Below, in pieces: positions 19,302-27,613 of a DNA stretch of 44,878 bases. Origin of the DNA: Bacteroidota bacterium (GTDB taxonomy: Bacteria > Bacteroidota > Bacteroidia > UBA7662). Position numbers and translations under genes: made by a program. The stretch is taken from contig JAIXRA010000067.1 in assembly GCA_027485465.1 (NCBI GenBank), positions 1 to 44,878 of the forward strand, given 5' to 3'. The first letter of the stretch is position 1. The number at the start of each line of letters is the position of its first letter. A model generated the notes under the pieces. The model ran no database searches and had not been told where the DNA came from. It worked only from the letters and a program-made list of their open reading frames with translations.

Positions 19302-20391
19302 GGTTGAAATCGATTTGTTTGAGGAATTGGAGAAACGGTTGGGGCAGAGGGTAACGTTCAAGGTCTTGGAGAGTCACCCAGACCCCGCCGTCAAGATGCA
19401 AATTACGATTCAGCCGTATACAATTCAAATTCAAAGTTAATGAACGATGGCTTAGGGCATGACTCACGGTAACCAACCGATGTGAAAGGGTTTCCGAAGG
19501 ATGCTCAGACCCCCAATGCTGATCCCAGGCCGATTCATCCCATGCTCCAGCCCATGGCTGAGGCAAAAATTCGTACAACCCGGCCCATATTCCTTGGTCT
19601 CTCCGGGGAAACAAAAGAACCCTACCCCGGTGGAAGAGGACCAAATAATCCAAGGTGAGCGGGACAACTTTGGTGGATTTGGAACGTTTCGGCAGCTCAC
19701 CTACCCTGTCTTGGAGAAAAGCGACGCATTTCTTTTGCCAAAAACAGGTGTTACAGGCCGGTTTTTGGGGTGTACATACGGTCGCTCCCATATCCATCAG
19801 GGCTTGGTTGTAATCGCCGGGGCGATCTGTATCCAAAAGATTTTGAGCGGTTTGGCGTATCCATCGCAGGCCTTCGGCGGTGTCGTACGGCGCTTCGGCC
19901 CCAAAAGCTCTTGACAAAACCCGGATGACATTGCCATCCACCACCGGTGCTGGGTAATCCAGGGCAATGGAGGCAATGGCCGCGGCCGTATAGGGGCCCA
20001 CACCTGGTAATTGGAGCCATTCAGCAGGACTTTGAGGCAAGCCCCCGCCCTTTGCAACCACTAACTTAGCGGCGCAATGCAGGTGATGGGCTCTGCGATA
20101 ATAACCCAATCCCTGCCATAGACGAAGGACGTCCTGAATATCAGCCTGGGCCAATTCCTGAACCGTTGGGAAATGATCCAGGAATCGAAGGTAATAGGAT
20201 AAACCCTGATCAACCCTGGTTTGCTGCAACAGGACTTCCGAAAGCCAGATCGCGTAGGGATTGCGCGTACGTCGCCAAGGCAAATCCCGACCATGAACAG
20301 CGTACCAAGCCAATAAGCATTTAGACCACAGGCTTTTATACTTCAACAAACTCCGCTCTGTTTTTTGATTGGCACCCTCTTCGTGACGCAT
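19234..20391 (-). CDS. mutY: A/G-specific adenine DNA glycosylase MutY
   Basis: LPWRRTRNPYAIWLSEVLLQQTRV, LPGVGPYTAAAIASIALDYPAPVVDGNVIRVLSR, CTPQKPACNTCFWQKKC (Fe-S cluster loop), C-terminal NUDIX-like region. Confidence 0.93.
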   Translation of the reverse strand: MRHEEGANQKTERSLLKYKSLWSKCLLAWYAVHGRDLPWRRTRNPYAIWLSEVLLQQTRVDQGLSYYLRFLDHFPTVQELAQADIQDVLRLWQGLGYYRRAHHLHCAAKLVVAKGGGLPQSPAEWLQLPGVGPYTAAAIASIALDYPAPVVDGNVIRVLSRAFGAEAPYDTAEGLRWIRQTAQNLLDTDRPGDYNQALMDMGATVCTPQKPACNTCFWQKKCVAFLQDRVGELPKRSKSTKVVPLTLDYLVLFHRGRVLLFPRRDQGIWAGLYEFLPQPWAGAWDESAWDQHWGSEHPSETLSHRLVTVSHALSHRSLTLNLNCIRLNRNLHLDGGVWVTLQDLERYPLPQPFLQFLKQIDFNHGRTQQSHAHRQPRQGPRSQNP

Positions 20392-20410
20392 ACTATTAAG
20401 ATTTATGGTC

Positions 20411-20418
20411 TATATTTG
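20411..20418 (+). promoter_or_regulatory. Candidate Bacteroidota -7 element (TATATTTG) upstream of HU
   Basis: Exact match to TAnnTTTG, 47 nt before the HU ATG at 20465; no convincing -33 TTG at the usual spacing. Confidence 0.45.
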
Positions 20419-20464
20419 CCGTCCTTTACGAAAATTCTTCGAATTAACCCTCAAAACCAAAGCC

Positions 20465-20758
20465 ATGACCAAAGCCGATTTGATTCGCCAGATTGCCGAC
20501 GAAACAGGAGTTGAACGAGTTGATGTTGCCCAAAGTGTAGAAGCCCTCATCGCAGTTGTAAAGAAATCCCTCAAAGGCGGTCAGAGTATCTATCTCCGCG
20601 GTTTTGGAAGTTTTATTATCAAGAAGCGCGCCAAGAAATTGGCCCGGAACATTTCCCGCGGTACCACCGTTGAAATCCCTGAACACTTTGTTCCTAGTTT
20701 CAAGCCCTCCAAGCAGTTTATCGATTTGGTCCGCAAAGGACCCAAAAAGACCCGCTAA
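20465..20758 (+). CDS. HU-family DNA-binding protein
   Basis: MTKADLIRQIADETGVERVDVAQSVEALIAVVKKSLKGGQSIYLRGFGSFIIKKRAKKLARNISRGTTVEIPEHFVPSFKPSKQF. Confidence 0.95.
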   Translation: MTKADLIRQIADETGVERVDVAQSVEALIAVVKKSLKGGQSIYLRGFGSFIIKKRAKKLARNISRGTTVEIPEHFVPSFKPSKQFIDLVRKGPKKTR

Positions 20759-20760
20759 AA

Positions 20761-21612
20761 ATGCTCTCTAGACCCCTAATCCTGGTAATCCTCTGCCTAG
20801 CAGTGGGTTTGACCCTTGCGATTGGGGGGCAACGGAGTGCCATGAAAGCGGGCGATGCGGGGGATCCTGACCCCAAGGAACAGGATTCCGGTGCAGAGCC
20901 CACTGCCTCCACCGTGTTGGATAGCAAGGTGAAAGCATTGTCCGAAGAAGACCGAACCCGCTTTGAATCGGTTCGTTCCGCCCTGGACTCCCTCAAGGAT
21001 CGCCCCGAACAAACCGCGGGTTTGTGGAAGAGTTTGGCGTCTTTTTGGTTAACCCGTCAGGATTTTCTAGGAGCGGCTGTTTGTTTGGACCAAGCCCTTG
21101 TTTGGGGCCCCAACGGGGTCGATTTCAAGGAGGCCGGTCTTTATTACAGCTCTGCAAGGCATGCCCCCGAGGCCGAAGACAGCCTCGTACAGGCCTTTTG
21201 CCGTCGCCGCTCCACGGAACTCTTGGCCAAGGCCTTGGAAACCCAACCCAACGATCTTGACCTCAAAGCAGATTGGGCTCAGGCCCTGGTACTCTCCAGT
21301 CCGGCCCCTATGCAAGGGGTTCAGGTTCTTATGGGTATCGTCAAAGAGGAGCCCCGCCACCTGAAGGCCCATGCACACCTTGCCAAATTGGCCATCGAAA
21401 GCAAGCAATTCCCCAAAGCCATTCAGCGTTTCAAAAACCTCTTGGATTGGTACCCCGGCTTGGGCGAAGCTTACCTTGGCCTGGGTGAAGCCTATTACCG
21501 GTCCGGTCAAGCGGACAGTGCAGTCTTCTACCTCAAGCAATACCGCGGATTGGTCCGCGACCCAGAAATACAAGAACAGATCGATTCCTATCTGAATCAA
21601 ATTCAACCTTAA
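20761..21612 (+). CDS. TPR-repeat protein with N-terminal membrane segment
   Basis: N-terminal hydrophobic segment, then TPR-like repeats (AHAHLAKLAIESKQFPKAIQRFKNLLDWYPGLGEAYLGLGEAYYRSGQADSAVFYLKQY). Confidence 0.8.
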   Translation: MLSRPLILVILCLAVGLTLAIGGQRSAMKAGDAGDPDPKEQDSGAEPTASTVLDSKVKALSEEDRTRFESVRSALDSLKDRPEQTAGLWKSLASFWLTRQDFLGAAVCLDQALVWGPNGVDFKEAGLYYSSARHAPEAEDSLVQAFCRRRSTELLAKALETQPNDLDLKADWAQALVLSSPAPMQGVQVLMGIVKEEPRHLKAHAHLAKLAIESKQFPKAIQRFKNLLDWYPGLGEAYLGLGEAYYRSGQADSAVFYLKQYRGLVRDPEIQEQIDSYLNQIQP

Positions 21613-21623
21613 TCCCACCCCCT

Positions 21624-21713
21624 ATGCCCTGCGGTAAAAAAAGAAAGCGTCATAAGATGTCCACGCACAAGCGCAAAAAGCGTTTGAGAAAAAATCGCCA
21701 CAAGAAAAAATAA
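21624..21713 (+). CDS. 29-aa highly basic mini-protein, probable ribosome- or RNA-associated protein
   Basis: Manual translation MPCGKKRKRHKMSTHKRKKRLRKNRHKKK*; 20 of 29 residues are K/R/H; lies between the TPR gene and rng on the same strand. Below the size cutoff of the ORF track. Confidence 0.75.
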   Translation: MPCGKKRKRHKMSTHKRKKRLRKNRHKKK

Positions 21714-21728
21714 TTCCGGTCTGAGAAT

Positions 21729-21752
21729 GGGTCTCCTTTGCGAAGGATACCC
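21729..21752 (+). other. Predicted RNA hairpin 1 in the rng leader
   Basis: GGGT-C-TCCTT-TGCG-AAGGA-T-ACCC: 9 Watson-Crick pairs, one C/T mismatch, TGCG tetraloop. Confidence 0.5.
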
Positions 21753-21771
21753 ACAGACTTTGGCATGACCT

Positions 21772-21791
21772 CTTTCGCCCTTAGGCGAAGG
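21772..21791 (+). other. Predicted RNA hairpin 2 in the rng leader
   Basis: CTTTCGCC-CTTA-GGCGAAGG: 8-bp stem (one U-G wobble) with 4-nt loop, 17 nt before the rng GTG. Confidence 0.5.
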
Positions 21792-21808
21792 ACCAAATAT
21801 TTATTGCC

Positions 21809-23359
21809 GTGAGTAAATCACTATTTGTCAGCCACTCGAGCAAGGGCTTTGTCTTTGCTATGACCGAGGGCAAGAAACTCGTTGAATACGGGGAAGAAAC
21901 CAACGAAAAAGCTTTTCAGGTTGGAGATATCTATTGGGGGGAAGTACGCAAAATCAACCCCTCACTCAATGCCTGCTTTGTCGACGTTGGAGACGAAAAA
22001 GACGGGTTTCTTCACTATTTGGATTTGGGCGAACATTTTGGATCGCTTCGAAAATTAACCCAGGAGCTGAACGGGGGAAAGCGCAAACCCGGCATGCTCC
22101 AAAATTTTGAAAAAGCCGAAATTCTTCCCAAAGAAGGAAAAATTGGGGACTATCTTCAAAAGGGCGACAAAATTCCAGTCCAAATCACCAAGGAACCCAT
22201 CAATTCCAAAGGCCCACGTCTGACCGCTTCGCTTTCTTTGGCCGGTCGTTTTTGTGTCCTGCTTCCCGTTGATAGCGGGGTTTCGGTTTCTCGCAAAATC
22301 GTGGATGCCAACGAAAAGAAAAGGCTGAAACAAATCGCCTCTCAGGCCCTGCCACGAAATTTTGGGGTCATTGTGCGCACCGCCGCTGTCGGGGCAGGAT
22401 CCGATGAAATCTCCAGCGATATTCAAGACCTGGTTACAAAGTGGAAAGAGATTTCCCAAAAAATCGCTGCAGCCAAGCCCAAAGACCTGATTAGCAAAGA
22501 AATAACCAGGGTAACCGGATTGCTGCGAGATTTGTTAAGCGATCAGTTTGATCAAATTTTGGTGGACCATCCTGGCATGGCCGAACAGCTCCGCGAATAT
22601 GTTCAGGGTATTGCCCCCGACAAGGTCAACCTGGTTCAGGATTACAAAGGCAAGGTGCCTCTCTTTGAGCATACTGGCTTGGACAAACAAGTCAAGGGCT
22701 CCTTTGGCACATCGGTCAGCATGCCCGGTGGCATTTATTTGGTCATTGAACATACCGAAGCTTTGCATGTCATCGATGTCAATAGCGGAAATCGTTCCAA
22801 GAAAGACAACGACCAGCAGGAACATGCCCTGCAAACCAATATGGACGCCGCCGAAGAGATTGCAAGACAACTTCGGCTGAGGGACATGGGCGGCATCATC
22901 GTCATCGATTTCATAGATCTCAAATCCGCCGAGCATCGCAAGGCCCTTTTGGACAAGATGATTGGCCTCATGTCCACAGACCGGGCCAAGCATCATATTC
23001 TACCCATGTCCAAGTTTGGACTGATGGAAATCACCCGTCAACGGGTAAGGCCAGCCGTTCAAATATCCACCCAGGAACAATGCGCGGCTTGCAGAGGCAC
23101 GGGCAAAATTGGACCCAGCCTTTTGATTACCGATCAAATCGAAAGTCGTCTTGATTTTTTGCTGCTCAAAAACGGAGAGAAAAGCGTAACCATCAGCGCC
23201 CATCCCCACTTGGCTGCCTATTGCAAAAGCGGTTGGCCTTCTTTGCAGTGGAAATGGGTTTGGAAATACCGCAAATCAGTCAAAGTCAGGGCAGACCAGC
23301 AATTGCTCATGGGAGAATACCGCTTGCTAAATCCCAAAGGAGAGGTCATCCCCCTTTGA
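21809..23359 (+). CDS. rng: Ribonuclease G/E family endoribonuclease
   Basis: SKSLFVSHSSKGFVFAMTEGKKLVEY, YWGEVRKINPSLNACFVDVGDEKDGFLHYLDL (S1-like), LHVIDVNSGNR, GGIIVIDFIDLKS, CAACRGTGKIG. GTG start. Confidence 0.95.
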   Translation: MSKSLFVSHSSKGFVFAMTEGKKLVEYGEETNEKAFQVGDIYWGEVRKINPSLNACFVDVGDEKDGFLHYLDLGEHFGSLRKLTQELNGGKRKPGMLQNFEKAEILPKEGKIGDYLQKGDKIPVQITKEPINSKGPRLTASLSLAGRFCVLLPVDSGVSVSRKIVDANEKKRLKQIASQALPRNFGVIVRTAAVGAGSDEISSDIQDLVTKWKEISQKIAAAKPKDLISKEITRVTGLLRDLLSDQFDQILVDHPGMAEQLREYVQGIAPDKVNLVQDYKGKVPLFEHTGLDKQVKGSFGTSVSMPGGIYLVIEHTEALHVIDVNSGNRSKKDNDQQEHALQTNMDAAEEIARQLRLRDMGGIIVIDFIDLKSAEHRKALLDKMIGLMSTDRAKHHILPMSKFGLMEITRQRVRPAVQISTQEQCAACRGTGKIGPSLLITDQIESRLDFLLLKNGEKSVTISAHPHLAAYCKSGWPSLQWKWVWKYRKSVKVRADQQLLMGEYRLLNPKGEVIPL

Positions 23360-23366
23360 TTCTTCA

Positions 23367-23386
23367 AATCCCTCACACCAGGGATT
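23367..23386. terminator. Candidate bidirectional hairpin at the convergent rng/nadE junction
   Basis: AATCCCT-CACACC-AGGGATT, perfect 7-bp stem, begins 8 nt after the rng stop and spans the nadE stop; no strong U-tract, so terminator function is uncertain. Confidence 0.35.
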
Positions 23387-25073
23387 GCCTCCAGCCCCTA
23401 CCAAAACTCCGTGAGCTGACCCGTAAAACGGGAGGCATCTGGAACCGCTTGAATTCACTTCGCCGCACCAACCCCCATACCCTGGACACGATGTCCGGGT
23501 CGTGACCGGCCTGGTAGAGTCCGGCCCGATCCAACCCTCCCTCAATAAGATCCATCAAAAGAGCATCCAGGACCGGATAAGGAGGCAATGAATCCGTATC
23601 CAACTGATCGGGGCGCAATTCTGCACTGGGGAGAGCCTGCACAATGGAGGCTGGTATCCAGTTCCCCTGCTCGTTCCAATAATTTGCCAAGGCGTACAAC
23701 TGGGTTTTATACAAATCACCAACCACCGAAAGTCCTCCCCCCATATCCCCGTAAAGGGTGCTGTACCCCACGGCGGCCTCGCTTTTGTTACTGGAATTCA
23801 ACCACATATCCCCAAACTGATTGGAGTGAGCCATCAAATACAAGGCCCTCAATCGGGGTTGTATATTTTCTTCGGTGAGTGGTCGAATGGCCTCGCCCCA
23901 TTGAGTCAGGAGCGTTTCCTTGATGGAGCCAAAAGCAGAACCAATGGGTAGAATACGATGCGCGACTCCGTGCATTTTGCAGAGTTCCAGGCTATCACGA
24001 ACCGATCGATCCGACGAATATTCCGAAGGCATCAGGAGGGCTGTAACATTTTCGGCACCCAATGCCATCACCGCCAGGCAAGTGACCATGGCCGAGTCCA
24101 AGCCTCCCGAAAGTCCCACCACAACCCCTTGACCACCGGTCATGTCCCTGTAATCCCGGAGTCCCGTGCACAACGCCTGGGTTACTTCAACGGGATCAAA
24201 ACGATGACCCAAGACCAGGGGATGACTCTTCTCCAGCGACTTGTTCTCCAAGACCGAAGGAGCCCGCGAAACAACCCAAGTGTTGTCATGCAATGCCATC
24301 ACCTCCGCCTTGAGCGCGACGCCTTCCACCACCTCCACCAAAAGCATGGACTCCAAAAAAGAAGGGCAACGAACAACCGTTTCACCCACCGCACTAATCA
24401 GTGAACTGCCACCATCAAAAATCAGATCCGCCCGTGCACCCACCTGATTCACGTACAGCAACGGCAATCCATACCGGGCTGCTACCGATGACAAAACCTT
24501 TTGGCGCTTTACCACCCCTTGAATGGAATACGGAGAGGCCGCAAGGTTCAGTAGGACCCGAGGCTTTCCATGGTCAAGCGCCAAGGCCACTGCGACCGGA
24601 TCACTGGGATAGTTGTAGTCCGCATCTTGGGCCCAGAGGTCTTCGCAAATCGACAAAACCACGCTTTGACCAGCGATTTCGATGGTTGAGCAGGCCTCTC
24701 CCGGCGTGAAATACCGGGACTCGTCAAAGACATCGTAATTCGGTAACAATACTTTGCGTCCTACTTCGCGGACTTCCCCGCGATAACACCAAAAAACAGC
24801 GTTGTATAGAGCCGAATCCACCTTGGAAGGTGCCCCTACCAAAAGGGGTATCTCTGCCGAAGCGGCCAAGGTCCCCAGTGCCTTTGTGCATGCTTCCTGC
24901 AATCCCGGCTCCCTCAACAAATCCATGGGTGGGTATCCCACCAAACTTAATTCCGGAAACACGACCGCGTCAGCTCCTTGAAGGGCCGCCTTCTTGGCGA
25001 GTTCCCCCATTCGCTCGGCGTTGTGTTCCAATCGACCGATGCCGGGGGCCCATTGAATTAAAGCGAGGCGCAT
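23373..25073 (-). CDS. nadE: Glutamine-dependent NAD+ synthetase
   Basis: N-terminal nitrilase domain (MRLALIQWAPGIGRLEHNAERM...VFPELSLVGYPPMDLL, LSICEDLW), C-terminal synthetase (GVVVGLSGGLDSAMVTCLAV, LNSSNKSEAAVGYSTLYGDMGGGLSVVGDLYKT). Start set to ATG 25073. Confidence 0.95.
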   Translation of the reverse strand: MRLALIQWAPGIGRLEHNAERMGELAKKAALQGADAVVFPELSLVGYPPMDLLREPGLQEACTKALGTLAASAEIPLLVGAPSKVDSALYNAVFWCYRGEVREVGRKVLLPNYDVFDESRYFTPGEACSTIEIAGQSVVLSICEDLWAQDADYNYPSDPVAVALALDHGKPRVLLNLAASPYSIQGVVKRQKVLSSVAARYGLPLLYVNQVGARADLIFDGGSSLISAVGETVVRCPSFLESMLLVEVVEGVALKAEVMALHDNTWVVSRAPSVLENKSLEKSHPLVLGHRFDPVEVTQALCTGLRDYRDMTGGQGVVVGLSGGLDSAMVTCLAVMALGAENVTALLMPSEYSSDRSVRDSLELCKMHGVAHRILPIGSAFGSIKETLLTQWGEAIRPLTEENIQPRLRALYLMAHSNQFGDMWLNSSNKSEAAVGYSTLYGDMGGGLSVVGDLYKTQLYALANYWNEQGNWIPASIVQALPSAELRPDQLDTDSLPPYPVLDALLMDLIEGGLDRAGLYQAGHDPDIVSRVWGLVRRSEFKRFQMPPVLRVSSRSFGRGWRQSLV

Positions 25074-25107
25074 GGTTGAAGGTTTTGGAGGAGGAGGGCT
25101 GACTGCA

Positions 25108-25139
25108 TTGGATGCAGACGCCACAGCGGGGTAAATTTG
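25108..25139 (+). promoter_or_regulatory. Candidate Bacteroidota promoter for gldB (TTG -33 / TAAATTTG -7)
   Basis: TTG at 25108-25110, 21-nt spacer, TAAATTTG at 25132-25139, then 34 nt to the gldB ATG at 25174. Confidence 0.5.
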
Positions 25140-25173
25140 CTGAAGAGCTTCTTGAACACAACCCTCATCTCGA

Positions 25174-26238
25174 ATGTCCAAAAATAAGATTTATACCGCC
25201 CTTATCCTCCTTTGTTCAGCAATCCTCCTTTATTGGGTATCCCAAAAGACCAAGCCCGGCCTAACCACCGGACCCCTTCCCCAAAGCAAGGTGGCGGTTC
25301 CCACTCTAAGGCCATTCTGGAAGGCTCTTCCCATCCAAACCGGCGAAAACCCAGCGGAATGGCTTGAGCGGCAAAGGAGACAGGATTCCTTGCTCTTTGA
25401 ATTTTTTGTTCAAAAAATCCTCCAAAGCGATCCCGAAACGGTCTATTCCTTGTGGCAGAACCCCGGGGTTGATAGTCTTACCAACGATGTAACGGCTTTT
25501 TGGGGGTCCGATCATCCGGAGGTGGTCCAAGCCAAGCAAGAATTGACCGAATTGCTAGTACGCTATCCTTCCCTGCTCCAAACAGCCGGTGGATTTTCCC
25601 CCGATTCCCTCGCCCCCCTCCCTGTACCGGTCGGTATGGTCGGACTCTTTCAATACCAATGCGTTTTGAGTGACTCCAATCTGTGGATTGGCCTGGACCT
25701 CTTTATGAATGAAAGTTATCGCTATTACCCCACCGTGGATCAGCTCTACCTCTATCAACGTCGGCGAACCCATCCTCGTCACATGCCCATCGCCGTGGCA
25801 CGAACCCTCAGCGAAGACTTGGTAGACCAACTCAACCCCGGATCTTCCACCGGAAAACTCCTCAACCAAATTCTTCGAGAGGGCCGAATCATGGCCTGCC
25901 TTCGACTCTTACTTCCGGAGACCCCCGACAGCCTTTTGCTGGGTTATAACCCCGGCCAATGGAACTGGATTTGCCAAAACGAAACCGATGTCTGGAAAAA
26001 CCTTGTTCGTTCCCAAGCTCTTTTTTCGGAGGACCCCTTGGTAGCGGCTCGCTACCTGAGTGACGGACCTTTTACATCGGGTTTATCGACGGACAGTCCT
26101 CCTGCCCTGGGTCGATTTTTGGGGGACCGAATTATGCAACAGTGGTTAGCCAACCAAAAGCCCCGTAAGGGTTGGATCAAAGCCCTGGGGCAGCCAGAAC
26201 TTATCCTTCAGGAATCGGGGTATCGAGGACGATCCTAA
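25174..26238 (+). CDS. gldB: GldB-like gliding motility protein
   Basis: LWIGLDLFMNESYRYYPTVDQLYLYQRRRTHPRHMPIAVARTLSEDLVDQL, LLNQILREGRIMACLRLLLPETPDSLLLGY, YLSDGPFTSGLSTDSPPALGRFLGDRIMQQWL resemble GldB as I recall it; adjacent to nadE. Confidence 0.78.
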   Translation: MSKNKIYTALILLCSAILLYWVSQKTKPGLTTGPLPQSKVAVPTLRPFWKALPIQTGENPAEWLERQRRQDSLLFEFFVQKILQSDPETVYSLWQNPGVDSLTNDVTAFWGSDHPEVVQAKQELTELLVRYPSLLQTAGGFSPDSLAPLPVPVGMVGLFQYQCVLSDSNLWIGLDLFMNESYRYYPTVDQLYLYQRRRTHPRHMPIAVARTLSEDLVDQLNPGSSTGKLLNQILREGRIMACLRLLLPETPDSLLLGYNPGQWNWICQNETDVWKNLVRSQALFSEDPLVAARYLSDGPFTSGLSTDSPPALGRFLGDRIMQQWLANQKPRKGWIKALGQPELILQESGYRGRS

Positions 26239-26243
26239 AACCT

Positions 26244-26939
26244 TTAGCGGTTCACCTCGACAAAACGTTCGATATCCTCCCGTTTACCAAGCAAAACCAT
26301 GAAATCAGAGCTGTACAAAATCGTATCTGCACTGGGGACGCCCAAAATATGATACTCATCACGCCGCTCACCTTGATCATTGGAAACCTCGTAGGAACGC
26401 CGCAAAGTAATCAGATTGAGCTTGTAACGGGTTCTTAGCTCGACCTGCAAAACTGTTTTGTTGCAAACCGCTGCAGGGGTTTTGACCTCCACAATTTGAT
26501 AGTCATCCGGTAATTGAAAAACATTTACCAAGTTGGGGTTCAAGAGACGACCAGCTACTGAGATACCCACCTCATCTTCCGGAGAGAGAATTTCGGTAAC
26601 ACCGAGTTTTTCGAGAACACGACGTTGTTGATCGGTTGAGGCCCTGGCAATGATACGCTTTACACCCAATTCAAGCAACGTAACGGTTGTTAACAAGAGA
26701 CCTTCAAAATCCTGACCAATCGCCACAACAACCGCATCCAAATCCTGCACGTTTTGTTCGCGCAATAACTTGAGGTTGGTTGCGTCCATTCGAACCGCAA
26801 AGGCAACATCATCACGCAAAGCGTTGATCGCTTGTTCATCGTTATCAATAACTATGACCTCGGCACCCCGCTGCGCCAGAGTCCTGGCAATGGTGGTTCC
26901 AAAGCGACCTAATCCGATGACACCGAAACGGTTTTCCAT
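26244..26939 (-). CDS. RCK/TrkA-N, TrkA-C potassium-channel regulatory subunit (KtrA/TrkA-like)
   Basis: FGVIGLGRFGTTIARTLAQRGAEVIVIDNDEQAINAL (Rossmann), TrkA-C-like end DTILYSSDFMVLLGKREDIERF. Confidence 0.88.
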   Translation of the reverse strand: MENRFGVIGLGRFGTTIARTLAQRGAEVIVIDNDEQAINALRDDVAFAVRMDATNLKLLREQNVQDLDAVVVAIGQDFEGLLLTTVTLLELGVKRIIARASTDQQRRVLEKLGVTEILSPEDEVGISVAGRLLNPNLVNVFQLPDDYQIVEVKTPAAVCNKTVLQVELRTRYKLNLITLRRSYEVSNDQGERRDEYHILGVPSADTILYSSDFMVLLGKREDIERFVEVNR

Positions 26940-27571
26940 GATGATAAAGATTGAATATGAGAAGCAAAGACCTCCAAAGCAGGGCCAAAACCCTGGGTAT
27001 TGGTTATGATTAAATCACTTGAATCCCGATAGGGCTCCAGGTAGGCCCTGTAGGCCGGGGCCACATGATGATCCCACTGGTAACGAACAACGTCCTCGGG
27101 ATACCCTCGCTCGGCCAAATCCCGCTCAATCCTGCGGGCCAACATTAATTCTTGAGGGGCATCGATGAAAACTCGAAGATCCAAGAGGTCCGCAATTTCT
27201 CGGTAATGAAAGACGAAGAGTCCCTCAATGACCAACACCGGAGCGGGTTGTACCGTGTGATAAGCCGGCTCGGCCCCTGGACGATTAAAGGTGTACTCTT
27301 TGATACGAACCGAACGGCCTTCGATGAGGGTCTGCAAATCCTGCAGGCAACGGTCCCGGTCCAAGGCGTCGGGTAGGTCAAAATTGACCTCGCCCCTGGG
27401 GTCCCTGGCCTGCATTTCGATCGGGTGGTAATAATGGTCCTGCGATATCACAGCCAACTGCTCCGGCGCAAAACGGGCCGATAGGGCCTTGATAAAAGTG
27501 GTTTTGCCCGATGCACTCCCCCCTACCAAGCCAATGATATAAGGCTTTTGGGGATGAAGGCCGGATTGCAT
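26909..27571 (-). CDS. udk: Uridine kinase
   Basis: IIGLVGGSASGKTTFIKAL, ISQDHYYHP, NFDLPDALDRDRCLQDLQTL, LVIEGLFVF, RRIERDLAERG. Confidence 0.88.
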   Translation of the reverse strand: MQSGLHPQKPYIIGLVGGSASGKTTFIKALSARFAPEQLAVISQDHYYHPIEMQARDPRGEVNFDLPDALDRDRCLQDLQTLIEGRSVRIKEYTFNRPGAEPAYHTVQPAPVLVIEGLFVFHYREIADLLDLRVFIDAPQELMLARRIERDLAERGYPEDVVRYQWDHHVAPAYRAYLEPYRDSSDLIITNTQGFGPALEVFASHIQSLSSWKTVSVSSD

Positions 27572-27613
27572 TCCGCAAAACTACACCAAAGTCCTCAAAC
27601 CCAAACCCAACCC

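Noticed and set aside
26223-26260. TCGAGG...CCTCGA inverted repeat at the gldB/trkA convergence
   Set aside because: Only 6 bp with a 26-nt loop; likely chance.
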